A DNA stretch of 64,000 bases. It comes from Cucumis sativus. Lineage: Eukaryota; Streptophyta; Magnoliopsida; Cucurbitales; Cucurbitaceae. A model generated the notes under the pieces. The model was not told where the DNA came from, ran no database searches, and saw only the letters and a program-made list of their open reading frames with translations. The stretch covers positions 16,229,489 through 16,293,488 of the forward strand of contig NC_026655.2 of NCBI RefSeq assembly GCF_000004075.3, given 5' to 3'. The position numbers were made by a program, and so were the translations under genes. Every line of letters begins with the position of its first letter. Positions within the stretch are counted from its first letter, which is position 1. Below are positions 52,178 to 62,921 of the stretch, piece after piece.

Positions 52178-55100
52178 ATGGACAGCAAATGGAACAATTT
52201 GACGAGTCCTTCAGCTGCACATCCTGAAACAATGGATGTGCTTTCAAGAGCATGGTGTAATTTTGCAGTTCAAACATTAAACCCAGCTGATCAGGTTCAA
52301 CCACTTGGAAAATCTTTGCTTCTCATTGACACACCCATCACTACTACTGCTTCTTCAGATCCTTTTCCGGTGAGCATTAAATTATTTCTTGTTTATTTGG
52401 GGAAGATGAAGTGATTGTTATGATAAATTATGGGATTTATTGATTTTTTTTTCTTCTTCTTTTTATAGATTATTCAGAAAGTGGAGAAAAGTGTAAAGAT
52501 GGAAGGTGAAGATCATGTTAAGTCTATACCATCTTGGAAATCAAATGATATGAAGGTTAGTAATTTAATTGTAATTAACTTCAAACTAAGTGATATCAGC
52601 TTTTTTCTTTTGTTGGGTATATATACACTATGATTTTAGGGTTTATATATAATGATCTTTTTTCTTTTTGGTCAGTCGTTTATATGGATGCAACAAGCAA
52701 TGCATCCGGAGTTGAACTACAGCAGTTATTTTCGAAAGAAATGGGTAAGATTAATGACTAAATTAATTAAGCATTACTTTCATCTTAAATGAGTTAAATG
52801 AATCATAAGAAGTTTGCCAATTATAAGTACTGCAATCTTAGCTCTACAAATTTAAAAAGTTATGCAAGTTTAAATCTATAATAGCTTCCTTGTTCCCAAA
52901 TATTGATTTTATTTCGTCTTCAACAGAAATACTAAAACAAATATATTTTAGATCTATAACAAAATGAATGAAAATGTTTATAAATATAACAAATTTTCAC
53001 GAATGAGATGATCAAAATATATACTATCTATGTCTATCAGTGTTTAGACAGTAATTTATTACGATACATCGTTGATAAACTGTGACATTTTGATATATTT
53101 GTAAATGTTATTATTTAAAACAAATTTTCTATATTTTATAAGAAAATTGTTGTAAATGGAAATCTGAAATTTTGTTCTATTTTATAAATATTTGTCTACT
53201 TTGTTATATTTGAAACTGTTTTTATTTTTGCTTTCTCGTTTCTCTTTTCTCATTTCTTGTATTTGAAAGTGTTTTTATTTTTGCTTTCTCGTTTCTCTTT
53301 TCTCATTTCTTGTATTTGAAAGTGTTTTTATTTTTGCTTTCTCGTTTCTCTTTTCTCATTTCTTGTTTTCTGTTTTTTGTTTTTCGTTTCTCATTTTCTA
53401 TTGTCTATTTTCTGTTTTTTGTTTTTTTTTCTTGTTTCTTAGTTTCTCATTTTTCTTTTTTTTTTGTTTTTATGTTTCTGTTTTTCAGTTTCTTATTTCT
53501 CGTTTTCTGTTTCATGTTTTGAAAATGTTTTTGTTTTTGTTTTCTCATTTCTTGTTTCTGTTTTCTGTTTCTCATTTTCTGTTTTCGGTTTCTCGATTTC
53601 TATTTTCTGTTTTCGGTTTCTCGATTTCTATTTTCTGTTTCATTTTTCTCGTTTCTTCTTTTCTATTTTCTGTTTTTCGTTTTTCTGTTTTTTGCTTACT
53701 GTTTTTCATTTCTCGTTTTCTGTTTTCTGTTTTCTGTTTTTCATTTTCTCATTTCCTATTCCTCATTTCTGTTTTTTGTTTCTCATTTTCTGTTTTCTGT
53801 TTTAAATTTCTTGTTTTCTGTTTTTCAGTTTCTCTTCTTTTTTTTCCCGAAGAAATAAGAAATAAAAGGTTTTGTTAATTGAAAAAGAGAGTATAATAAT
53901 TGTTAAATAAGTAATTTATCTAAATTTTATGAAATTGAAGGGACTGACTATTTTAATCCATGATTTTTTTAATGTGAAAACGGACCTCAAAACACAAGTC
54001 ACTCTCTTTCTTGCACAGAAACCAACAACAAAATTCATTCGATTCCTAACCATTCACGCGGTTGGATTTTTTTATTGGGTAATAATTAATTTTTGCAGAC
54101 AAACTTATTTTATAATTACAAATTTAGTAATTAAATTTAAAATAACTAAGTATTCGATAATAATTTAAAAAATTTAGAAATATAGTAAAATTATAGTAGA
54201 AGTCTATCATATTGATCTATCAGTAATAGACAATACGAGTTTATCATTGATCTACGTTTATCAAAAATAGTTTTGTTATATTTGTAAAAAAAAATTAAAT
54301 GTTGTTGTATCTTTAATTATTATTCCTAAAATAATCGTTAATTATAATTTTTTTTTTACAAAACCTTAATTGAGTGAAGAAATTATTGAGTTTAGGAATG
54401 CTTTTACATTGGTTTCTATCAAAATTAGTCAGTGAATTAGTGAATTAGCAAACATTAAACTGATGAGAAAAATTGCAACATATATTTAAGTTTAAAGTTC
54501 AATATAAAAGAAATTATATAAAGGATTAATTACAAATACTCTCAGCATTTGATGGTCTAAATTTGGGTGTGTTTGTTTCAGTTTCAATGGAAAATGGTGC
54601 CATTAAAGAACTTGTCAATAAAGAAATGGCTAAAGGAGATAAGAAAGAGCAGAAAAGACGAAAATAGGCTTGAGAGAGCTGAAATACATGCAGCTATATC
54701 AGTGGCTGGTGTAGCAGCTGCGCTTGCAGCCATTGCTGCCGACACCTCTACATCAAAACATGACAACTCAAGCTGTGCTAAGGACGCGGCTGTTGCTTCA
54801 GCAGCTGCTTTAGTAGCTGCTCAATGCGCCCAAATGGCCCAAGCAATGGGCGCCAAAAGAGAACAACTTAGCAGTGTAATTGGATCAGCCATGAGCAGTA
54901 CCACTGCCAGTGATATCCTCACCCTCACAGCTGCTGCTACCACCTGTAAACATAAATTAATATTACCTCACCTTTTATTTTTGGTTCATCATTTACGAGA
55001 GTCTATAAACCATTAGTCTATGGTTGATATTTATGTCAATATGTACTTCATGTCTAACTGTTGTATTTGCATGCAGCATTGAAAGGAGCAGTTACACTTA

Positions 55101-55796
55101 AAGCAAGATCGGAATACAAAAACAAATCAAGCGGGGGAGTTGCATCCATACTACCTATAGAAGACAACCACGAGGCTGAGATTGGTTTCAATCTTGACAA
55201 ATTAAGATTGACTCTGGCTAAAGGTGTTCTTCTCAAAGTTGAGTCACCAAATGGTAAGATATATATTCAAATGGATGAAAATTTTAAGACGTGATTATGT
55301 TATATGAAACAGATTATAAATATACACCACATATTTCTTTGATTCAGGAAAGTATAAAAAGAGATTCATCTCTATCGTCCAACACAATGATATGAATGTA
55401 ATCCTAAAGATTAGGAAGCTTAACATGTTGAAGACCAAACAAGAAAGTAAGTTATTTTTCTTCACTTCAAATACATTTTGCTATACTTTCTCTCTTTGGA
55501 TTGAAGTAATAAAAAAGTTTTTGATTATATTATACTAGTAAGCTTTTGACTAATTGAAATCGATATATGCAGGTGTTGTGTTGGATATGTATATTGAGTT
55601 ATATAGGGAAGAAGATGAAAATGAAAACGTTAATGATGACGACGAGGAGATTCATACATGTTATCTCGTTGTATTAATGACAAATAAGGGAACATTCAAG
55701 TTAGACATGGCGAATGATTATCATAAATACAAGATATGGGCCACAGCTATCAATCAAATGCTTACACTTTCTTCTCATTCTTTTACAAGAATATGA
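52178..55796 (+). CDS. VAN3-binding protein / FORKED-like (DUF828 + PH-like)
   Basis: Exons 52178-52369, 52469-52555, 52676-52744, 54582-54945, 55077-55253, 55348-55446 and 55573-55796 join in frame and encode 403 aa. The N-terminus has the DUF828 (auxin canalisation) opening ETMDVLSRAWCNFAVQTLNP. Exon 3 gives the short WMQQAMHPELNY block. Exon 4 gives KKWLKEIRKSRKDENRLERA and a long Ala-rich helix (AISVAGVAAALAAIAA; AAALVAAQCAQMAQAMGAKR). Exons 5-7 form a PH-like domain (GAVTLKARSEYKNKSSG, GVLLKVESPNGKYKKRF, KIWATAINQML). In Arabidopsis such proteins bind the ARF-GAP VAN3/SFC or phosphoinositides at the trans-Golgi and help PIN-dependent vein patterning. Intron 3 is unusually long (1.84 kb) and holds repeat DNA. 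An acidic insertion (EEDENENVNDDDEE) lies in the PH-like domain. Confidence 0.9.
52925..53150. repeat. Dispersed repeat copy in VAN3-binding-like intron 3
   Basis: Contains AAATATAACAAATTTT, ATGTCTATCAGTG, CATCGTTGATAAACTG and ATTTGTAAATGTTAT, the motif order of the dispersed TATAGCA/TGATAGA family, with substantial decay. Confidence 0.5.
53206..53364 (+). repeat. 53-bp minisatellite, three copies
   Basis: The unit beginning GTATTTGAAAGTGTTTTTAT starts at 53259 and again at 53312, with a first slightly different copy from 53206. The copies are near-identical. It lies in intron 3 of the VAN3-binding-like gene. Confidence 0.93.
53365..53850 (+). repeat. Pyrimidine-rich TTTTCTGTTTCTC satellite-like tract
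   Basis: About 490 bases made of variants of TTTTCTGTTT(T)CTCATT. It grew out of the 53-bp minisatellite next to it. A 28-base sub-unit (TTTCTATTTTCTGTTTTCGG and on) is doubled near 53580-53640. It produces long Phe/Leu/Val/Ser-rich frames in all forward phases, which are not genes. Confidence 0.9.
54165..54345 (-). repeat. Dispersed repeat copy, inverted relative to 16835-17035
   Basis: The reverse strand reads GGAATAATAATTAAAGATAC, AACAACATTTAA, ACAAATATAAC and TCTATTACTGATAGATC, matching the order at 16835-17035. It lies in the same intron as the minisatellite. Confidence 0.65.
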
Positions 55797-57008
55797 ACAT
55801 TTTGTGTTTTATTTTATGGTGTGTACTTCATGCACTTTGCTATGTTTTCAAAATTCAATATTTGTAATTTAATTATATTATATTGTGTAAATTAGTATAT
55901 ATTTTTCACCTTTTCTATATGAGACCATACATATTTTATTTTAAACCATATGAGAGTAAAGTTGTGCTTATAAAATCATATTGTTCTTGAGACAATGTCT
56001 CAATTGCATGGCCAAAGAGTCCAAAGACCCTCAACTTAAAAAACAATTTTATATCAATTTCCATTTCATATATATGTATGATCATTCCATCATAATTCAA
56101 AAAATATTCTCTAACCTATTGGTACAAGTTAGTGGTAATTGTGGGTTGAAAAGTTTAAAGGACTTTTTAGACCCAATTAAATTGTTTGGATCGTAAGTGT
56201 TTTCAACTAACACAAATAACCTTTATTCATAAATGAATCCAATCTAACTTAACCATAAAATATTTTGATTAAGTTGGTTCATGTTACTTGGATCATTTAT
56301 TTAAAGTTTTATTTAAAAGGAGTAAAATGTAAGGGCAGAACAAAAATTGTCAAAAAAATAGAACCTAATCAATTTTATTTTTTTAAGGTTTTGTTCTATG
56401 GAATGTAAATAATTTTTTTATTTTTTTTAAAAGAAACTCAAAAGAATAATGAAATTACATTTTCAAATTATCAAAATACAGCCAAAATCAGCCCAATTCT
56501 GTGTACCATATCTAAAATAGTTTTTAAAAATTGAAATAAATTTAGTTAAAAAATATAAATAATATAAAGCATTAAAAGAAACTACAGAGGAAGAAAAGTA
56601 AGGTGTGTTTGAAAACAAGGATTAAAAAAGATTTAAGAAAAAATAAGAAGAGAATTTCGGTTTCTCTCCCAAAAAACGGACAAAAAAAAAACAACAACAA
56701 ACTATTAAAAATGTTTACAAAATATAACTCCAAATATCCTTGAAATAATTTTAAATTATAAAATTGATTGAAATAATTGCAATTAAATGATTCTTATTAT
56801 GTACATTGCTCCTGCATTACACAATAAATCCCTGACCCATAGTCACACCAAATGAAGCTCAAAACCATACTACACTAATAACAATCAAGATTTCACTAAT
56901 CAACAAATATAGAAATCCCAAAAACTATCACCATTCACTCTCGGATTACATATTAATTACCTAAAGAAGGAATGATTTGCTATAAGTCGACTGTTGGAGC
57001 CCTATCCT
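55797..57008. other. Convergent intergenic region
   Basis: The 3' ends of the VAN3-binding-like gene (+) and the XBAT-like gene (-) face each other here. The DNA is AT-rich. The frame at 55981-56196 has no recognisable content. Confidence 0.55.
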
Positions 57009-60000
57009 TCAACATCTGCCCAAGTGGTTCTGAAAGTTCCCGTTAGCACAGCGTGGAACCAAGGAGTGGCATATATCTGGTGTTTTCCGACAGAGATTGA
57101 TTGAAGGAAGTCTATGGCAGCAAAAGTAAATTCCCAAAGGAGTGTCGTGGACCCGACACAACTCGAGCGATCGAAGTTGGGTGGTTAATGGGGTAGGTTT
57201 TGATGGTGTTTCTTGAGAACATTGGCGTATTGGAAATGACAAACGTGTTCTTGCAATCTCCTTGGCAAGTGCTTTGCTACGAAGCTTGTTGAATGACACT
57301 ATGCCATTGCGACAAAGTGGACAAGAAACTGAACCTGGAGGACCACGAGAAATGGTTGTCCCACAGTTTGTAGAACAGAGGTATAATGCACATCTTGTAC
57401 AGAATTCATGATCACAACCTGGAGGGGATTGAACTTTTTTATCACTTCAATAACCCCACATACCGATGAATGTAATAGCTAGGCTAAGTATAGAATTTAG
57501 TTTACTACTTTCAATTTTTATCTCTCAACTTTGGTTTCAAATTTCATCTATATCATTAAGAACATATTTCATTAACTAAGATAGAAATATCCCCATGTTT
57601 TAAGCATGGAAGTTCAACCTTTGCTCATACTCAGCAAACTTGTGAAAACTTTAAATGAACAATTTAGCAACAGAGTTGATACTTTACAAAAGTAAACTGG
57701 GTTACACAAGTTCAGGAAACAAGAAAATCATGATTCTCTAGTCAAGTATATGATATTGTTAAGTTAATAATATACCTTCAGCAGCTACCGTACACTTCCT
57801 CTCTAAACAGACAACACATGGATCCTGGCATCCGGGGGCAGATTTGCTAGTCCATCCATATTCTCTGCAAATGGATCCAAAAGGGATATTGAAATCAATT
57901 TCATTCATCATCGCAACGTTCTATATGTACAGAGAACAGTTCTCTAGCTTGATCTTTCATTTTCCAAACAGTTCAAATTTTAGGATTGGTTCTAATGACT
58001 TGTCTTCAATATCTTGTTCTATGTCAACCTAATATGAACTTAATCTTAAGAACAAGAGTGAGGAGCATGTGGATCGAATTCCATGACATAGTAAAAACAG
58101 AAGCTGACAAGTTGGTGGTTCCAGATTAAATAAATGAAGGGCGAGTCACTTGATTTTCCACGTATATAAATTTCTTTGAAAGGATAAGCATTATAAGAAA
58201 ATAACGAGTTCCAATTACCTGGCAATTTGAACAATACTCATAAGGGGCAGAGATATGTAACGAGAGGGAATAAGTTTTGGCCTCTCTACAGGCTCTGTGG
58301 TGAGAATGTCCTCAAGCCAATTTTTATTCCATGACCGAGAGACCATCAAAGGCGTCCAACTGTGTGGGGAAAAAGAGTGAAGTAAACGCAAGTTGACAAA
58401 AGAATTGACACAGGCATTGCTATACGATGACCATGCTAGATATCAAGTGATTGTTATAATTCAAGTTCACATACAAAAAAGGAGCCAAGAATACAGTACG
58501 TACCCATTTTCATTTTCAGTTGTCAAACTGGCACCCCTGGCAATCAGAAGCTACGTGAAATAGAAAACAATAAGTAATAGCCTCTTAAAGAAGAAAACAT
58601 AATACATTCATTTAATTTCATTTCTGATTCTTCTTCTATAATTGAAACACATACCTGACAACATTTTGCATTACCACCGCATGCAGCATAATGAAGAGCT
58701 GTGCTCCCAGCACCTACCAAAATTGCAACGGACAAGCTATTTATATTATCCAAGAGATCATAAGAAATCAACTGTTCAGTAATCCCTTTACCAGTTTTTT
58801 TCACTTTCCAAAAGAATAGAAGGATAGGGTAGCATATTTTACAGAGACAAAAGAAATAACATTTCAATTAACGCCACTGGATTTCGACGTCCCATGATCA
58901 TGCATGCTAGCTCTAGCCAAATAAAGCAAATCCAAAAAGTATGCCAAAATTTTAGATACGTGAAGTTGAACGTGTTAAATGGTGGAGTAGGAAAGGAAAT
59001 AGTGGCTAGCTTGAAAAAGAAGGCCTCAAGTTTATTTAGAAAAAGAGAAGACAAAAAATCGAAGGGAGAAACCTATTAGATCAATAACGGTTCCATCGCC
59101 TACAGTCACCTCAGAAACTGATGCCCCAAATTCCAGAAGTAATTGTACGCTTTCAACTTGCCCATTAAGGGCCGCCATGTGTAGTGCGGTAATTCCTCCA
59201 TCTGCCTTTTGGTTAATAATCTGAGACAATGCCCTAGGTCGCAAAATTATGATGTTAATCAACCATCATAAGCTTTACAACCTTGAAAATTTTCGTGAGG
59301 AATTCAACTTGTACCTATGATCAAACTCTGAGATTGATTCTTCATTGTCTGTTAATTGACGACTCATTATTTCCCTAAAATTAGGAATGCTTGGAATATA
59401 ATCAGCAAGAAGAAGCCTGATGCACCGGGAATGACCATTCGTAGCAGCAAGATGAAGTGCAGTCCATCCATTCAAATAATCTGCTTTGTGGACCTAAAAT
59501 GTGCAAGAAAAATATGAATGACTAAGAAGTTGCCCACTACGAACGTGAAAGCTAACCTGAAGGATAAACTACTCACGTTGGCTCCAAAAAGTACTAAAAT
59601 CAAAACAACCTCCCAGTGACCATGTTGACAAGCTTGCATTAGAGCAGTCTGTGTACCAATACCAAAATGTAAGGCAGACATAATGAACTCAAGATACATA
59701 ATGAGTTCAATCTTGAATGCAGGAGTTACATGTCCAATAGCACAAAATAATCACAGGATGGAGAAAATGAAATGGTGAAAAGAGAAGGAAATACACATAT
59801 GCATGTAGATTCCTGAAATGAAAAGGCAAATAATTTGAAGAAAGTGGTAATACCTGACCCCTATAGTTTCTTAAATTAATGTCAACTCCAGAGTGAAGCA
59901 AAAGATAGACAATCTGCAAACATGTAAGAACAAGCAAAATGACAATAGCCTATAAGATTCTCTAATTTTAAACGGAGGGAGAAATGGATTCAAAAACATT

Positions 60001-60223
60001 ATCAGTGAGCATTTAAAGAGTGAAGCACCTCATGATGGCCATGAGCTGCAGAGTAGTGGAGTGGGGAATTGCGCACACCAAAAGTAGAGTAGCGTGCCAA
60101 CCGCGGATTATATTCCAACAAAGCCTGCGCTTCTTGAAAATCTCCATCTCTTGCAGCTGAAACTAAACGTTCTCCAGATGCAGAACATCCAAAGGAGTGT
60201 ACCACAGCACTTAAAAATTTCAT
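57009..60223 (-). CDS. Ankyrin-RING E3 ubiquitin ligase, XBAT32-like
   Basis: Coding exons on the minus strand: 60223-60029, 59913-59854, 59648-59577, 59493-59315, 59233-59073, 58713-58655, 58550-58504, 58359-58219, 57864-57776 and 57418-57009. All have GT-AG borders and keep frame; 470 aa. The N-terminal half holds five to six ankyrin repeats ([88 protein letters not shown]). The RING finger (C3HC4) uses C321, C324, C336, H338, C341, C344, C367 and C370. XBAT32 in Arabidopsis ubiquitinates ACC synthases, so limiting ethylene, and affects lateral roots. The protein starts MKFL, so it lacks the Gly-2 that would allow myristoylation. The C-terminal tail is shorter than in Arabidopsis XBAT32 (about 508 aa). 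A 5'UTR intron is likely. Confidence 0.93.
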
Positions 60224-60930
60224 GGCATTCAAATTTTGGAACTCGTAACTGAAAATCAACTATAAGAAGCTAACAGCTCGGAAGAAGCTCCAGAGATGAT
60301 GACCTCTTTTGAATGTAATTTTAGAAAAAAGACTACACACAGTATCCATGTACCAATTTTTTATTTTTTTCTTTATATCTTGGCTTAACCAAACAAGTAA
60401 CAACTTAGAATGAAATTTCCAAACATCTAAAACGGTTGGTTGCAACTGCTTGAATTCCACTAAACCAATATTCACGGACCTAAGATCATGAAGCACGATA
60501 GCTGAGTAAGAAAAAGGGGGAAATCTAACTTCAAAGTTCAAACCAGCATAACCTGTTTGGGGCTAATGAAAAAGAAATCAACCAAATTTCGTGAACTTCA
60601 ATGTTGGAAGCAAAAACTAGCTGATGAAATCGAAGTTAGTCATCCCTCGCAAACCCAACCCAATTCCAAATATCCAATAACAAGGCCTACTTCCCAATTT
60701 CCATGAATAACCAAAGAATCTCCAAAAACAAACCGACCCGAAATCTCCTCCAATGAAAGATATCAGGATTTTTCTAGAATTTAGAAGATAGCGAGAAGCA
60801 AGTTTGAAAAATGTCGACAAGAGTTTGTGACAAGGAAAGAGAGAAAGCAGTTTCACCTGAAAAACTCTGCAACTTCTTAGAGAAGATAGCTTAAGAAGGA
60901 AGCAAAGTTACAACGATTAGAGAAGAATGT
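60224..60930 (-). promoter_or_regulatory. XBAT-like 5'UTR with a probable leader intron
   Basis: On the minus strand TTTTTCAG|GTGAAACT at about 60857 is a donor and GATTTTCAG at about 60249 an acceptor. Together they place a leader intron of about 608 bases just upstream of the start exon (which begins at 60248, with the ATG at 60223). Small frames in this span (60260-60541 and 60617-60856) fall in that intron and are not genes. Confidence 0.55.
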
Positions 60931-62160
60931 TTTGACATTAAATCATAATTTCCATAAAAGTAATAACGGAATGGAATGAGTACAAGAAATCACAAGTGGG
61001 AAATTGTTTAAAAATGAAGAAGACGACCTTTTCGCACAGCCTAGCGTAAAACCGTGTCTCAATGATTAGATATATTAAGTTGGGTCAACTGGGTGGTTGA
61101 ATTGTTGTTTTCCTCTCCAGGCGTAGTTGTCCACCAAGGGCCCTTCTCTCTTCGTTTCAATCCATCATGTTACCGAGTTGACTCGTTTAATTCTTCCAAG
61201 AACTTCCAGATCATTGGATTCATACATTCTCTTCCTTCCCACCTCCAGGAATTGCTGTTAAATGGTAAGTTCAACATTCAGATTCTAATTTGGGCACCAT
61301 GTTTTCTTCTTCGCACTGGGTGAGACTCACCACAAGGAAATGCCAATGTTTGGAAGCAACTAGCAAGATTTCAAAAAATATCAATTGATATTTAATTTGT
61401 TATTGAACCTTTGGGATTTACAAAACACATTGACATATCAACTTGCAATGTTTAAGTGGGAGCTTTGGACTAAACTTGCAATGAGTTGGGCAAGTTATAA
61501 TGATCGAGAGTAAAGTTAGAGCAATTGGAGAAAGTTAGATTTGAAAAGAAATAAGAAATAGATGTAATGTTATCTCAAGATTCACAACAATTTTGTAAGC
61601 TATATTGTAGGAAAATGAAATGGACAATGGAGTATGCTTTGAGAGTTACGAAGATGTGGCGTTTTCCGCTAATTGGTGCAGCTTATATAATGAATAATGA
61701 TATTCTTATGTTTTTTTTTGTTAATAAATAATGTCAAAGTCAAGTTACTTTTTATAAACACCGATTAAGAAATAATGATAATGGTTAATGAAAACTTGTA
61801 ATAGATGAATACATATGAAGAAGATATGTGTCGAGATTAGGCTATCAGGGGCTCTCCAAATTTGTGGAATAATAGAATGGAACCTTCACCAGCTTTAGAA
61901 AAGCGTTAATTTGATTTATTAAAAAAGAAAACTAATAATAGGTTACTAGTATTTGCGATTGTGAGTATTCAAAGTGTCCGACTACTTAAATGCATCTTCA
62001 TGTCACTCGACTGTCGTAATTGGGCTAGATTAGTATTCACTATTTCCATAACAAACATCCCAAACTTATAATTTTTGTATGTACATAGATTCACCATAAT
62101 CATACTCCCAATAGATTGCAATAATCAAGCTAATGAGTACTCACAATCCAAAGAAAAGTG
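60931..62160. other. Intergenic region between the XBAT-like gene and the mobile-domain gene
   Basis: The divergent promoter of the XBAT-like gene should lie in the first few hundred bases. Frame 61093-61323 has no recognisable content. Nothing else is apparent. Confidence 0.5.
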
Positions 62161-62164
62161 GGAT

Positions 62165-62240
62165 TTTTTTAAAAAATAATGTGTTTTGTAAAAGTATTTA
62201 CAAAAATAGGGTAGTTGGAAAAGTATTTTCAAAAATAGGT
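62165..62240 (+). repeat. Repeated AAAAGTATTT-CAAAAATAGG words upstream of the mobile-domain gene
   Basis: Two near-copies (about 62189-62210 and 62219-62239) of AAAGTATTTACAAAAATAGG / AAAGTATTTTCAAAAATAGG. They sit just before the hairpin and are likely part of the same element end. Confidence 0.6.
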
Positions 62241-62243
62241 GAC

Positions 62244-62272
62244 TGAAGTCGTGTACGGGGTACACGACTTCA
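62244..62272. repeat. Perfect 13-bp hairpin at the head of the mobile-domain unit
   Basis: TGAAGTCGTGTAC, then GGG, then the exact reverse complement GTACACGACTTCA. It gives a 13-bp stem with a 3-base loop. A diverged second copy occurs at 62765-62791. Confidence 0.92.
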
Positions 62273-62339
62273 ACAAATCGGAATGGTGTCGTGGATCGGG
62301 CTTACGATATCCGAGTGGAGTCGTGGACCCTAGAATCCC

Positions 62340-62751
62340 TTCATTCTGCCTTCATTCGAAATCTTTTTTCCTTCCTCTCTTAATTTTTTCTCTTCCTCTT
62401 TTTCGTTCTTCCTTTGTCTTTCCTTTCCTCTTCCTTCATCTTTCCTTTCCTCTTCCTTCATATTTCCTCTTCCTTCATCTTTCCTCTCTTCACCTCATAA
62501 TTTTTACTAGTTTTTTCTCTCTTCATCTTTCCTCTTTCTAACCCATTCTTCCTCCCAATTTCAAATTTCCTCTTCCTCTCTTCATCTTTCCTTTCCCCTT
62601 CTTCATCTTTTCTCTTCCTATTTCATTCTCCCTTCCAACTTCAAATTTTCTCTTCCCCTCTTCTCTTTTCCTCTTCTATTTTGTTCATCCATTTTTCCTT
62701 TCAAATTTTCTCTTCCTCTCTTCACTTTTCCTCTTCTATTTCGTCATAAAG
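62340..62751 (+). repeat. Pyrimidine-rich CTTCCTCTTCATCTTTCC tract, probable 5'UTR
   Basis: About 400 bases of imperfect CTTCCTC/CTTCATCTTTCC repeats. It ends at the strong donor AAAG|GTATGT (62751/62752), which pairs with the acceptor TTGTTGTAG at 62863, so the tract is best read as the untranslated first exon. Confidence 0.65.
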
Positions 62752-62764
62752 GTATGTTTTTCTA

Positions 62765-62791
62765 AAAATCGTGGACGGGGTACACGATTTT
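62765..62791. repeat. Second hairpin copy inside the 5'UTR intron
   Basis: AAAATCGTG-GACGGGGTA-CACGATTTT: 9-bp outer arms plus two further inner pairs around one mismatch. The core TCGTGNACGGGGTACACGA is shared with the hairpin at 62244-62272. Confidence 0.85.
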
Positions 62792-62921
62792 GTTGTTAAA
62801 ATTATTTTATTAATTATTTTATTTTATTATTATGTTGATAAAATAATTTATTTTTTGTTGTAGGCTTCTCCTATCCTCCATTGTCTCTTATCCTCCATTG
62901 TCTCATTCATCTTCACAAGGT

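Noticed and set aside
53310..53878. Overlapping Phe-rich forward reading frames of 70-171 codons
   Set aside because: They arise from the TTTTCTG/TTTCTC satellite tract in an intron; all phases are open and the composition is extreme.
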